64,000 bases of DNA from UBA11612 sp963976395 (GCA_963976395.1 CAXBLG010000002.1:62001-126000), one strand, 5' to 3'; shown: positions 26,581-35,995, numbered from the stretch's first letter. Notes: generated by a model not told the origin, from the letters alone. Program-made: numbers and translations.

Positions 26581-28119
26581 CTATTCATCCACCGAAACAC
26601 TTTCGTAGATCGGAACTCGGCCGGCGACCGCGAACCCGCTGACATCGCGCGAAACCGCAAATAAATCGAATTGCTCGGTTAGAAAAATCGCGGGCGCCAA
26701 ATCATGGATCTTTTGGGCCAGGCTATCCAGCAACCCAAGCCGTTTCGTGAACATCATTTCTTCATTCACCGCGACGATTTCAGCCGTAAGGCCCTCGTCA
26801 CAGAAAAACGGTGCTGGATTTGCACACGAATAGGGTTCCAATGCGCTTTGAACATCGTTGATGGGCATACTGTCGAACGGCAACATAAATCCGTCCGTAT
26901 CATTCGGCCAAATTCCAGACGCAAAAGATTGTAGCCACCGGCCATAAGGAATCTCACGCATCTCAGCATCAATGCCCACATCCTTCAGCTGAGCCGCGAT
27001 AATGTCCATCATCGCCGCATCTCCCGGCGCGCGGCCCGTCACAACGTCAAATCGTAGGCCGAATGACGTGACGATGCCCGCATCAAACAGCAGCGCTTTT
27101 GCTTGGTCCGGATCATAAGGATAAGGACGGACGTTTGGGTTGTGGCCGGATGTCCAGCGACCGGCCGGTTGACCAGACGGGGCCGAGAGCCCCCTCAAAA
27201 TTTCAGTGTTCAACTGCGTTTTGTCGATCGCGTAGTTGAGAGCCTGACGCACCCGCGCGTCTTTTAGTGGCGATGCCCGACCCGAGTCCTGCCTAAGCGC
27301 AATGGCCGCGACTGACATCGCCGGCGCCGGTGAAACAAAAGCACCGCCAGCTTGTGCCGCTTCTATGTTTTCGAGACCAAGGCCCGACGCGATATGAATG
27401 CGGCCTGACAGCAATGCCTCTACGCGCGCGGCCGCGTCCGGAAAATTGATCAGCACGAGGCTGTCTACTTTTGGTGCGCACCAAGAGTCAAAGTTTGCTT
27501 TCAAGGTGATACGGCCCGAAGCGCTCCCCCAATCATCGAGCGTAAAGGCTCCTGTACCTGCCGGTGTTCGCGCAAAAGCTTCGGGGCCCAATTCGCGCCA
27601 TGCGCGGGGGGCGACTAGTGCAATAGCAGAAAGACGATAAGGTAAAATCGCATCTGGCTGCGCGGTGTGGATAATGATGCTGTGCGGGTCTTCGACTTCG
27701 ACCCGCTCTATTCCGCGCGCATGACGGCCCATTGAGGTACGTGCGCCCTCGGGACTTTGTAGCCACAACAGCGTTGCGGTCACAGCGGCTGCATTGAAGG
27801 GCTCGCCGTTGGAGAACACGGCATCCCGGCGCAATTTGAATCGCCAGGATGTAGACGTAAGCGTTTGCCAGGAAAGGGCCAAAGCCGGCACCGGCACCCC
27901 ATTCGCATCAAGCCGTGTCAGCCCGTCAAATACAGCCCTCAATACGGCGTCTGAGATGGGGTTCGCCGCAACGTAAGGATGAGCGAGGGTAACTGGGAAG
28001 CCTTTAACGCCGATACGGAGTTCAGCAGCGTTGGCAACGCTAAGACATATGCACAACAGTCCGCCGAAGCACAGCCACCGGACGGACCGCGAGGTCAAAA
28101 TCCACAACCACATGAACAC
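26581..28119 (-). CDS. Extracellular solute-binding protein, family 5 (orphan)
   Basis: A 512-residue periplasmic binding protein of the oligopeptide/nickel type. A signal peptide (CFGGLLCICLSVANA, cut before AELRIG) is followed by family-5 features: ISDAVLRAVFDGLTRLDANG, LSWQTLTSTSWRFKLRRDAVFSNGEP (read in parts), NYAIDKTQLNTEIL. No ABC permease or ATPase genes flank it. It ends 11 bases from the convergent methyltransferase. Ligand unknown. Confidence 0.9.
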   Translation of the reverse strand: MFMWLWILTSRSVRWLCFGGLLCICLSVANAAELRIGVKGFPVTLAHPYVAANPISDAVLRAVFDGLTRLDANGVPVPALALSWQTLTSTSWRFKLRRDAVFSNGEPFNAAAVTATLLWLQSPEGARTSMGRHARGIERVEVEDPHSIIIHTAQPDAILPYRLSAIALVAPRAWRELGPEAFARTPAGTGAFTLDDWGSASGRITLKANFDSWCAPKVDSLVLINFPDAAARVEALLSGRIHIASGLGLENIEAAQAGGAFVSPAPAMSVAAIALRQDSGRASPLKDARVRQALNYAIDKTQLNTEILRGLSAPSGQPAGRWTSGHNPNVRPYPYDPDQAKALLFDAGIVTSFGLRFDVVTGRAPGDAAMMDIIAAQLKDVGIDAEMREIPYGRWLQSFASGIWPNDTDGFMLPFDSMPINDVQSALEPYSCANPAPFFCDEGLTAEIVAVNEEMMFTKRLGLLDSLAQKIHDLAPAIFLTEQFDLFAVSRDVSGFAVAGRVPIYESVSVDE

Positions 28120-28205
28120 CGCCTTCTCCTTTCAGACGCCTGTCTGAACGGCAATCGATGCGTTGTAGCTGGTCTTAAAGGATAGGTAAAACCCGTTCGC
28201 GCGGA

Positions 28206-28523
28206 TTATTCGGCCGGAGCGACCGTAACGATGAGCCCGTCCAAATCGTCGGAGAACTTGATCTGGCAAGACAAACGCGAATTGTCGGGCTTGTAGGAGT
28301 CTGTCTGCTCGACTAATTCTTGCTCGTCTTCCGATCGTTCACCGACCTTGCCCGCCCATGCGTCATCAACGAAGACATGGCAGGTTGCGCAAGAGCAACA
28401 CCCGCCGCAAATAGCTTCAACATCCATATCGGCATCGCGCAATATTTCCATGACAGTATTGCCGGGCTTTGCCTCGATGGCGTGTTTCTCTCCAGCACGG
28501 TTGGTGACGTTAATGACGGCCAT
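28206..28523 (-). CDS. 2Fe-2S ferredoxin
   Basis: A 105-residue adrenodoxin/ISC-type ferredoxin beginning MAVINVTNRAG. Cluster ligands are Cys39, Cys45, Cys48 (C-x5-C-x2-C) and Cys86 (RLSCQ). Two extra cysteines at 42-43 give the run CGGCCSCATC, unusual for the family. The frame is open 21 codons further up, but the internal ATG gives the normal N-terminus. It transfers electrons in the cytoplasm, partners unknown. No reductase gene is adjacent. Confidence 0.93.
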   Translation of the reverse strand: MAVINVTNRAGEKHAIEAKPGNTVMEILRDADMDVEAICGGCCSCATCHVFVDDAWAGKVGERSEDEQELVEQTDSYKPDNSRLSCQIKFSDDLDGLIVTVAPAE

Positions 28524-28616
28524 AGGTTTCCGAAGCTCCGATAGCTTTTTTAAGAGTGTGACGGTCCCTATCGCAGAGCACCCCACCGAGGCAAGTTTTT
28601 TCGCCGCCCACGCACA

Positions 28617-29081
28617 CTATCGAACGTCGGCGACTGCCATTGCCCGCCTCACGAGATCGCCCTGGCTCGATGGCAGGCCTGGCGGCAGGTCTAAGGGGTC
28701 CGCGAACACAGCCTCGAATATCTCATGATTGAGGGATATCGCTTGAGTGCTGTCGACCGCTCCCATAACAGCGACCTCCAAGTGACGACGGCTGAGCGAT
28801 CTGATCGAGAGAATTTGGACCGATCCAGCCGACAAAGATGTCTCCTCCTTAAGCTCGCGCAATATTCCAACTTCAGGCGTTTCCCCGGCATCAATAAATC
28901 CGGCCGGTAGCCCCCAGGGATGGTGATGGCGATACACATGACGCAGCACCAAGACCCGGCCGTGCGCGTCAAAAAATACGCCCACCGCGGTCACGACAAA
29001 TTTGGTCTGGGTAACACGAAGCGCCATTTTGATCAGAAGCGAAGGTATGCAGCGATAGAGACGCGCTAAGAAGGATTTCAC
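28617..29081 (-). CDS. NUDIX hydrolase
   Basis: A 154-residue hydrolase of nucleoside-diphosphate-linked compounds. The Nudix box GFIDAGETPEVGILRELKEE (61-80) is complete, including the REXXEE core (75-80). Just before it HHHHPWGLPAG-like residues (RHHHPWGLPAG) form the usual strand. An N-terminal stretch of basic and hydrophobic residues (LARLYRCIPSLLIKMALRV) could associate with the membrane. It lies six bases after the GST-like gene on the same strand. Substrate not predictable. Confidence 0.9.
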   Translation of the reverse strand: MKSFLARLYRCIPSLLIKMALRVTQTKFVVTAVGVFFDAHGRVLVLRHVYRHHHPWGLPAGFIDAGETPEVGILRELKEETSLSAGSVQILSIRSLSRRHLEVAVMGAVDSTQAISLNHEIFEAVFADPLDLPPGLPSSQGDLVRRAMAVADVR

Positions 29082-29087
29082 GGCCCC

Positions 29088-29801
29088 TTACGGCCCATCC
29101 CATGTCCGCGTGCTCTCCGCACCGATACGGTCATACAGCGCAAGCATACGTTCAAACCACGGAACAATGGGGTCATCTGCCTCCAGAATGCGCTTGGGCG
29201 AAACTTCGCGCGGCCAGTGCAACTGACCGGCAAGAATATAGTCCGCGTGGCGCGGCGCGTCCCCGCAGAGAAACGCCTGGGTTTGCAGCACGGCTCGAAC
29301 CGGCTCCAAGGCCGCTCTTACCGCGTCGAGACGGGCGTCTATCGGGCCCGCCGCTATTTCTTCAAGAGTCATGCCCAAACGCTGCTCGCGAATGTTGCGG
29401 AAACTCTCCTGCTCTTCGGGATGAATCCGGTCGTAAATATCGAGTATGATCGCCTTCATCATCAGTTTATGAAGCGTGTGCAGGCACCAGTTCTGGATAA
29501 AGTACGCATAGGATCGTCCCTGGTCATCTCCGAAGAGTGAGGGTCTGTCCGGATAAGTTTTTTCCAAATCGTTGGCGATATCCCAACTGTCACCGACAAC
29601 ACGGCGCTTCCCGGCCTCGGAAATTTCCATAACGGGAACTGTTTTTTGGCCGCCGCCCGCAATAGTCGGAATCCGGCCGAAAGACGTCGGCACTACACTG
29701 TAATCGAGCCCCTTGTGAGCCAGAGCATATCGCACCCGCCAACAATAGGCCGATGGTCGGAGATCACCGGCCAGGGCTAGCTCATGAAGGACAATGGTCA
29801 T
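29088..29801 (-). CDS. Glutathione S-transferase N-terminal domain protein
   Basis: A 237-residue GST-like protein. The first domain has ELALAGDLRPSAYCWRVRYA, a Ser/Cys-containing helix start, and the TVPVMEI cis-Pro strand followed by VVGDSWDIANDLEK, where the usual ES motif is DS. The C-terminal helical domain (about 95-230) resembles Rhodospirillales-type GSTs. It is co-oriented and tightly spaced with the Nudix gene and the copper chaperone gene (6 bases each side). Catalysis is unproven. Confidence 0.82.
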   Translation of the reverse strand: MTIVLHELALAGDLRPSAYCWRVRYALAHKGLDYSVVPTSFGRIPTIAGGGQKTVPVMEISEAGKRRVVGDSWDIANDLEKTYPDRPSLFGDDQGRSYAYFIQNWCLHTLHKLMMKAIILDIYDRIHPEEQESFRNIREQRLGMTLEEIAAGPIDARLDAVRAALEPVRAVLQTQAFLCGDAPRHADYILAGQLHWPREVSPKRILEADDPIVPWFERMLALYDRIGAESTRTWDGP

Positions 29802-29807
29802 GACGGC

Positions 29808-30290
29808 TTACTCGTGATGATGTTCGCGCATCGGCGGGGCGGTTTTCTCGGGTTTATTTTCAACATGAACGGATACATCGACAGACCCAGCATGCTCGAA
29901 CCGCAGGCTCAAGGGAAAGCTGTCACCTTCTTTCAGCGGCTCGGTCAGTCCCATCAACATGATGTGCAGACCACCGGGAACGATCTCCACCGACTGGCCG
30001 GGCAGAATTTCCACACCGTCCTTCACCGGGCGCATACGCATGACATCGCCCTCCATCAGCGTCGCATGCAATTCCACGCGACCAGCCACATCGCCACTGA
30101 CATCAATAAGCCGGTCTGTTTCCGCGCCGTTATTTGTGACGGTTAAGTAGGCAACACCATTTGGGCTCGCGCCCAATGAAGGCCGTGCCCAGGGATGTTC
30201 GACCACAAGATCGCCCAATTTAAAATCATGCGCCCATGATGGCGCACATCCCATAAGCACAATCGCCGCCGCCAAAAATATCCGTTTCAT
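29808..30290 (-). CDS. PCu(A)C copper chaperone
   Basis: A 160-residue periplasmic protein with signal peptide MKRIFLAAAIVLMGCAPSWA. The copper site of PCuAC proteins is visible as ELHATLMEGDVMRMRPV followed by GGLHIMLMGL (H...M...HxM). The C-terminus is histidine-rich (REHHHE), which adds metal affinity. It delivers Cu(I) to the CuA or CuB centre of cytochrome oxidase; no oxidase gene is nearby. The start was taken at the signal-peptide Met; the frame extends 31 codons further. Confidence 0.92.
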   Translation of the reverse strand: MKRIFLAAAIVLMGCAPSWAHDFKLGDLVVEHPWARPSLGASPNGVAYLTVTNNGAETDRLIDVSGDVAGRVELHATLMEGDVMRMRPVKDGVEILPGQSVEIVPGGLHIMLMGLTEPLKEGDSFPLSLRFEHAGSVDVSVHVENKPEKTAPPMREHHHE

Positions 30291-30382
30291 ATTTAAGTCC
30301 TTATCAAACCCGTCGCGCACGCAGTATTTCATCTCGGCAGCCAAAACGCGACTGATTCTAAAGCCAAAATCGCGGGTTTTCA

Positions 30383-31120
30383 CTATGTGCGCGGCGATAC
30401 TGCAACATAGATAGTGGAAGCCGACTCTTCTCCGGTCATCGGATTGCGGAAACTCACCACGTGCGCTTTGGACTCCATAAATGCCGCTGCAAGATCGCCG
30501 AGGAATTGATCTGTGGGCGGATCATTTGACCACAACGCAAATACGCCGTTGGGCCGAATGAATGTCGCAAGACGCTGCAACCCGGCCGGTGTGTAAAAGA
30601 CGGCATTACCCCGGTCGAGCAGATTGTCCGGCGAATGGTCAATGTCCAGCAGGACGGCGTCAAACAGCCGCTCCGGTGACTCCGGATCGAAACCCGTCCC
30701 CGACGAACTGGCCATTGCAAAAAAGTTGCCGTGAACAAACCGGCACCTGGAATCCGACGTAAGCTTTTCGCCCAAGGGCACCAGCCCCTTTTGATGCCAT
30801 TCGATGACCGGCGCCAAGGCATCGACAATCACGACAGAGCCAACACCTGGAAAACATAGTGCGGCATAAGCTGTATATCCGAGCCCCAGCCCGCCGACGA
30901 CAACGTCGGCCGGTGTGACGTCCTGCGCCGCTAAAGCCGATAGCCCATGATTCGCCAAGGCAACCTCGCCTTCGGTGAACAAACTCGACATCAAAAACTC
31001 ATCGCCGAGCTTAACTTCAAAGACATCAGCATCTGTAACGGCGGGAATTCTGCGGCGGCGGAGAGAAATATCGCCGATCTCGCTGGGACGGTGGTCTAGC
31101 TCTTCGAAGTTTTTGCCCAA
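30383..31120 (-). CDS. Spermidine synthase-like methyltransferase-fold protein
   Basis: A 245-residue protein with the Rossmann fold of polyamine aminopropyltransferases: VVVGGLGLGYTAYAAL as cofactor loop, VIVDALAPVIEWHQKG as the acidic strand, and DAVLLDIDHSPDNLL in place of the catalytic D-x-D region. It lacks the N-terminal beta domain typical of true spermidine synthases, so it may use another substrate. It is a stand-alone gene 92 bases upstream of the copper chaperone start. Confidence 0.75.
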   Translation of the reverse strand: MGKNFEELDHRPSEIGDISLRRRRIPAVTDADVFEVKLGDEFLMSSLFTEGEVALANHGLSALAAQDVTPADVVVGGLGLGYTAYAALCFPGVGSVVIVDALAPVIEWHQKGLVPLGEKLTSDSRCRFVHGNFFAMASSSGTGFDPESPERLFDAVLLDIDHSPDNLLDRGNAVFYTPAGLQRLATFIRPNGVFALWSNDPPTDQFLGDLAAAFMESKAHVVSFRNPMTGEESASTIYVAVSPRT

Positions 31121-31166
31121 ACCACGGCCTCCGGCATTCTGACGTTATCAATCAATAACATACAGG

Positions 31167-31535
31167 TTAATTGGAACAGTTTCGCGCCATCACCTCAATG
31201 AGGCCTGATGCCGCTCCATATTGCATCTGCGCTTCATGTTCAGAGAAATAAGCATCGAGAGCAACACGATACTCGTCGTTCCCCCACGCACTAAGACAGG
31301 TGAAATTTCTCTTCATAAGTGACCCAAAGGCCGAGGGCATCTGCTCGCTCCTCTCCACTCCAAGAACCTTCTCCCAACCGTCCAGCACGCCAGCTACGAA
31401 TGCTAGCCTTAACGGCGTTGGCAGTTTGGAATATTCATCGCCGGTTACAGCCGCATTGGCCGAAGTCACGATGCAGACCGACATAACCGCCGTTGCCCAA
31501 AGAAGTCCGGTGACGCCCGCTTTCAACCTTTGCAA
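31167..31535 (-). CDS. Hypothetical secreted protein
   Basis: A ~122-residue protein with a probable signal peptide (LLWATAVMSVCIVTSANA) and a mature domain of ~95 residues containing two cysteines (NFTCLSAW and MARNCSN) that may pair. No family recognised. The frame is open to 31637, but most of that overlaps the upstream gene; I chose the TTG at 31535 (GGAAGGA upstream). A second TTG at 31526 would overlap the upstream TGA (TTGA). The start is uncertain; the coupling to the upstream gene is likely. Confidence 0.55.
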   Translation of the reverse strand: MQRLKAGVTGLLWATAVMSVCIVTSANAAVTGDEYSKLPTPLRLAFVAGVLDGWEKVLGVERSEQMPSAFGSLMKRNFTCLSAWGNDEYRVALDAYFSEHEAQMQYGAASGLIEVMARNCSN

Positions 31536-31807
31536 AGTTTCAACATTCCTTCCAAAGCTGAGCGCCGGACGACGCACTGATTCTCGTCCAGCCCAGGCCA
31601 TAAATCGGGTTGAAACAAAATGCGGCGAATAGCCCATCGGACATTTTCGCGCTTGAAAGGATCACCCGCCGCCTGCGCTTCCGATTCCGCATCCGTCCAT
31701 TTTTGAACGATTGAAGACTGCAGGTCGGCGAAGTCGCCATTCTGATTAAAATGTTCATCTGCAAGACCAAGCACGGTCTCGACAAACTCATTATCACGCT
31801 TTTTCAT
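31523..31807 (-). CDS. Hypothetical small protein
   Basis: A 94-residue soluble, charged protein beginning MKKRDNEFVETVLGLADEHF with an AAGG ribosome binding site five bases ahead. It has predicted helices throughout and one conserved-looking stretch FKRENVRWAIRRILFQPDLW. No signal peptide and no family recognised. It overlaps the following secreted-protein gene, suggesting a two-gene unit. Confidence 0.6.
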   Translation of the reverse strand: MKKRDNEFVETVLGLADEHFNQNGDFADLQSSIVQKWTDAESEAQAAGDPFKRENVRWAIRRILFQPDLWPGLDENQCVVRRSALEGMLKLCKG

Positions 31808-31901
31808 CGCACCTTATTTCCTTGGTGCCGCGCGATGCCGGCAACTAATTTGATTGAGTACAACAACCAGCTTGTTTTCTGCGAATGATATCTAGAGCCG
31901 G

Positions 31902-32093
31902 TTAGGATCTCGCCGGCTTATAAGACACACCTGCGCGCCATGCCGATGAATGCTTACACCGCGGGCATATGCGCTCTCCCGCCCACTGGCTGTTGAAAGC
32001 CTCTTCGCAACTCAGACAACGGCGTGCTTTAATGTCGGCCTTATCTTCGTAGAGGGCGTTCGCATCGCATGAGGGGGTTTCCGTCGTGCGCAT
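31902..32093 (-). CDS. Small zinc-ribbon protein
   Basis: A 63-residue protein with a CxxC...CxxC ribbon: RRCLSCEEAFNSQW then ERICPRCKHS. Such small ribbons recur in alphaproteobacteria without known function. An AAGGAG ribosome binding site lies six bases before the ATG. It is separated from its neighbours by ~90 bases and ~360 bases and is probably monocistronic. Confidence 0.72.
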   Translation of the reverse strand: MRTTETPSCDANALYEDKADIKARRCLSCEEAFNSQWAGERICPRCKHSSAWRAGVSYKPARS

Positions 32094-32452
32094 TAGGACT
32101 CCTTAAAAGGCGCGCCATTCACCAAAGTTGAAAAACCAAAGAAAATGAAAGGCCGCCGTATTGCGGCGCTAGAAATGAGGTTCGGCCCGTTGCCACACCC
32201 CATGCGTAAAACGCGGGTGCGCCGCCGATCATGTCTGTATAGCGCGGCACACTACGCTTAAGCGCCCGGTAAAGCCAGCCTCACCGGAACCTAATGAATT
32301 TGCTAAGTAAATCAGAAATGAGGACTCGGGCTTGCCGACCAGCCCTTTATGATTCGTCAAAACCCCGCCGGTCACATGCCATCTAATTGACTGGACTTAG
32401 CTTATAAACACGCGCGTAGTAACCTCGTCGTCATCCATTTTAGGAGCCACCT
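32094..32452. other. Gene-free stretch
   Basis: No credible gene in 359 bases. A 38-codon frame starting at the ATG in GAAAATGAAAGG lacks a ribosome binding site and any family signal. It should hold the divergent promoters for the zinc-ribbon gene and the small basic gene that follows, but I could not fix a -35/-10 pair. Confidence 0.5.
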
Positions 32453-32593
32453 ATGGCCAAGGGTCAGCAGAAGAAAACACGCGAAGATAAGAAGCCTAAA
32501 AAGGCTAAGTCCGGCGACGGCGCGCCGAAATCTGCATATGCGCAGAGCATGTCCGGCAAAAGCACAGCGACGGCATTCCCAACTAAAAAGTAA
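32453..32593 (+). CDS. Small lysine-rich protein (46 aa)
   Basis: A short gene with a good ribosome binding site (TAGGAG, six bases before ATG) encoding MAKGQQKKTREDKKPKKAKS and then a Ser/Ala/Gly tail ending ATAFPTKK. The MAKGQ...KKPKK start and disordered, strongly basic composition resemble short conserved proteins of unknown function in alphaproteobacteria. Basic charge suggests nucleic-acid or ribosome binding, but that is inference. Confidence 0.7.
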   Translation: MAKGQQKKTREDKKPKKAKSGDGAPKSAYAQSMSGKSTATAFPTKK

Positions 32594-32668
32594 GCAAAGA
32601 CTATCCGGAGAGCACGCACACGCGCCGGCGTGTGCGGTATGCTGTGCCGTCTTTCTCATATTTAAGAA

Positions 32669-32744
<76 letters not shown>

Positions 32745-32889
32745 CTGTGGGCGGCAACAGTCCGGCCAACCCAGGAAGGCCGTTCTTATAGAGCCTATGG
32801 CCGCCGGGGGCAAGTCGGCGAGCACGTTGGAAACAAAGGGAAAATCAGGATGAATCACCGCGCGGACGCGCCGCGACGGGGAAACCCGT

Positions 32890-34050
32890 TCAATCGCCGA
32901 AGCCGCCGCGCACGCCCATCTGCACATCACGATGCACATAGATGTTCATGAGCAGCCCCATGGAGAACATGAGGGTCAGCAGCGATGTTCCGCCGTATGA
33001 AATAAGCGGCAGCGTTACACCCACAACCGGAATCAGCCCCATCACCATGGCGATGTTGATGAAAAAATATAGAAAGAAGCTGGTGGTCAGGCCAATGGCG
33101 ACAAGCCGCCCAAACTGATGGCGGCACCGAAAGGCGATGGCGTACCCATAAACAAGAATCACCACATACAATGCCAGCAAGACGAGGCCGCCGATCATGC
33201 CGAGTTCCTCGGCCAGCATTGTGAAAATAAAATCGGTTTGACGCTCGGGCAAAAAGCTTAAGTGACTTTGAGTTCCGGCCATAAAGCCTTTCCCAAAAAG
33301 CCCGCCAGACCCCAAGGCGATTTTAGACTGAAGGATATGGTATCCGGTTCCGAGCGGGTCTTGCTCGGGGTTGAGGAAGGTCAAAACTCGGTTTTTCTGA
33401 TAATCGCGCAGCATACTCCATACGATGGGGATGGAGCCGAGCCCAATCACACCCACCACGGCGAATTTCCATATGCGCACACCCGCCATAAACAGCAGTG
33501 CCGCCGAACTCATAAGAATAACGAGAGCTGTTCCGAGATCGGGCTGCAGGTAAACCAGAAAGGCAGGACTTATAATCAACAGGAGCGGCGCCACCAGCGT
33601 TGTCGGCTGGCCGATCTCCTCCATTCCAAATCCATGAAAATAACGCGCCAAGGCCAACAGCAGGGCGGGCTTCATCAATTCAGACGGTTGCAGATTGAAA
33701 AATCCGAGGTCAATCCAACGTTGCGCGCCACCGCCGACAAAGCCTTTAATCTCGACGCCAATAAGGAGGGCAAGGACAACAAAATAAAACACATAAGCGT
33801 ACTTAAGCAGCAGCCGGACATCGATAACCGTCACAGCTAAAAGGATTCCAAGCCCGACGATAAATCGCACTGACTGCGAACCGGCCCATGGTTCTAAACT
33901 GCCATTCGCGGCCGAATAAAGCATGGCAAAGCCCAGAGCAAAGATGCAGCAGATCCAAAAAATCAGGGACCAGCTCATTTGCCACAACTTTTCCGTGGCG
34001 GTCATATCGCCGCGGCGCAAGCGCGCAGAGAGGAACCCTAATTCACTCAT
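32890..34050 (-). CDS. rodA: Rod-shape glycosyltransferase RodA (SEDS)
   Basis: SEDS-family peptidoglycan polymerase of the elongasome, 386 residues from the ATG at 34050. About ten membrane helices; SEDS motifs include GGGAQRWIDLGFFNLQPSEL, YLQPDLGTALVI and the C-terminal VVGVTLPLISYGGTSLL. The long open frame upstream of 34050 is the mrdA 3' end in another frame. The start overlaps the mrdA stop by eight bases, so RodA and PBP2 would be co-translated if mrdA were intact. Confidence 0.95.
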   Translation of the reverse strand: MSELGFLSARLRRGDMTATEKLWQMSWSLIFWICCIFALGFAMLYSAANGSLEPWAGSQSVRFIVGLGILLAVTVIDVRLLLKYAYVFYFVVLALLIGVEIKGFVGGGAQRWIDLGFFNLQPSELMKPALLLALARYFHGFGMEEIGQPTTLVAPLLLIISPAFLVYLQPDLGTALVILMSSAALLFMAGVRIWKFAVVGVIGLGSIPIVWSMLRDYQKNRVLTFLNPEQDPLGTGYHILQSKIALGSGGLFGKGFMAGTQSHLSFLPERQTDFIFTMLAEELGMIGGLVLLALYVVILVYGYAIAFRCRHQFGRLVAIGLTTSFFLYFFINIAMVMGLIPVVGVTLPLISYGGTSLLTLMFSMGLLMNIYVHRDVQMGVRGGFGD

Positions 34051-35982
34051 GCGCCGGCCTCTCACGAGAAGAGTCTGCCGCTGAAGCGACTTGATTTTCA
34101 TCCAAGCGCGGACGGCGCGATGGATCAAGCCGCAGAGTTTCCTCCATGATATCGCGCGCAATCGGCGCCGCGATTGTGCCGCCGCCGCCCAACGCATGTT
34201 GCACGACGACCGCAATGGCGTAGCGCGGCTGATGCGACGGTGCATACGCCACAAACAATGCGTTGTCGCGAAGATGCCAGGGCCGATCTTCGGGTTTTCT
34301 TTCGCCCGCTTCCCGCTCGGCCGCACTAATGCGGTACACCTGCGTGGTTCCGGTCTTTCCGCTGAGGGTCCAGTCTTTCATCTCCGGATCCTTAAGGCGG
34401 AGCTTGCCAAAGGACGCAGCGGTCGTTGCCCCCGGGGGCCCATTTACCACGTCGAACATCCCCTGCTTCACGCAACCAGATGCACCCAATGATCGTCACC
34501 CTCTTCAAGCGCTTGCTCGACCTCGCCTCCACCTTCAACACTCACCCCTGCCGCCTGCAATGTGGGTCGCACCAGTCTTGGTTTGACAGCTAGCCCGCCA
34601 TTGGCGATTCGAGCCGTCAGGGTCGCCAACTGAATCGGCGTGACAAGCACGTCACCCTGACCGATGCCCACATTTAAGTTGTCTCCCGGAACCCAGGGCT
34701 CGCCGCGGGCTGCCATTTTCCAGGCCTCGGTGGGAATAAGACCGCGCTGTTCACCAGGCAACCCAATTCCGGACGGCGCGCCCAATCCCAACCGCTTGGC
34801 CATCGCGGCAATCTTATCGACGCCCAACCGGCGCGCGACCTCGTAAAAGTAAACATCACACGATACGGAAATTGCCCGCACCATATTCACGCTGCCATGC
34901 ACCTTGTGACAGCGTTTTACATAACGACCGAGATTATAACGCCCATTACAATGAACCGTTTGGTCCGGCGCAATAACCCCATGTTCCAGCGCCGCAAGCG
35001 CCACCACCGTTTTGAAGGTTGAGCCCGGCGAGAACTGTCCGGCAATCGTTTTGTTAATCAGCGGTTTGTGGTCGTTCGTAGAAAGCGCTTTCCACTCCTC
35101 CGTCGTCAGCCCGCGGGCGAACGCGTTTGCATCAAAGCTTGGGTTGGACACCATGGCCAGCAAGTCGCCGGTATGGATGTCCATCAGCACAACCGCGGCA
35201 CTTTCGATATCGAGCCTCTTTGCCGCAAAGTGTTGCAAGCGTTCGTCTATCGTGAGAACGACGTCCGCGCCGGGATTGCCCTCTTTGCGTTCCAACTCGC
35301 GGATAACGCGGCCGTAGGCATTCACTTCTACCTGACTAGTTCCACCGGTGCCGCGCAGGGAAGTATCATAGACCTTTTCAATGCCGTCCTTACCGATCCG
35401 AAATCCCGGCAGTTGCAATAGCGGGTCGCCGGTCAAGTCGCTCTCATCAACCGCAGCGACATATCCGAGAAGTTGCGCGGCGCCCTCGCCCTGCGGATAA
35501 AACCGTGTTTGCGCTTCGTCGATCTTGACTCCGGGAAGGTCTGGCGCATTCACTTGAATGCGGGTCATCTCATCCCAGGTCAGATTTTCTTTAACCGTGA
35601 TCGGCACAAATCCACGTTTGCGGCCAACTTCTTTTTTGATGCGCTCGCGATCATGTTCAGAGATTTCAACAAGCTGACCAAGATCGTCCAACGTTTCGTC
35701 AAGTTTGCGTATCTGTTCGGGAACAACCAAGGCCCTGAATTGCTGCTTGTTGATTGCGAGCGGCCTGCCGAAGCGATCAACAATGCGGCCACGCGGCGGC
35801 GGGATGAGTTGGATATTGATCCGGTTGTCTTCCGCCAGCATGCGATAACGGTCGGCCTGAACAACTTGCAAATAATACATGCGGCCGACAAGAGTCGCGA
35901 CAAGAGCGGCCTGGGCGCTGCCGAGAATAGCGGCGCGCCGATTGAACATTTTTGTCCAATCGCTATCGCGTGTGATGATCAT
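34043..35982 (-). pseudogene. mrdA: mrdA (penicillin-binding protein 2), interrupted by a -1 frameshift
   Basis: PBP2 is the transpeptidase partner of RodA. The 5' part (35982-34468, 504 codons) encodes the N-terminal membrane anchor, dimerisation domain and transpeptidase with Ser321-x-x-Lys324 (SPGSTFK) and SCD (374-376), then runs into TGA after HWVHLVA. The rest, including VKQGMFDVVNGPPG and SGKTGTTQV (the essential KTG), continues to 34043 in the next frame. Restoring one base between 34471 and 34480 gives HLVAVKQGMFDVVN, matching the family. As written neither fragment is a functional PBP2. This may be a real mutation or a sequencing error; the rest of the gene is well conserved, which favours an error or very recent event. 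Confidence 0.85.
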
Positions 35983-35995
35983 GACAGAGCACTCA

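Noticed and set aside
32136..32260. 38-codon frame in the gene-free stretch
   Set aside because: No ribosome binding site, no family similarity, composition like non-coding DNA.
32890..34326. A 478-residue RodA with a long N-terminal extension
   Set aside because: The first 92 codons are the mrdA 3' end read in another frame; the normal start MSELGFLS is at 34050.
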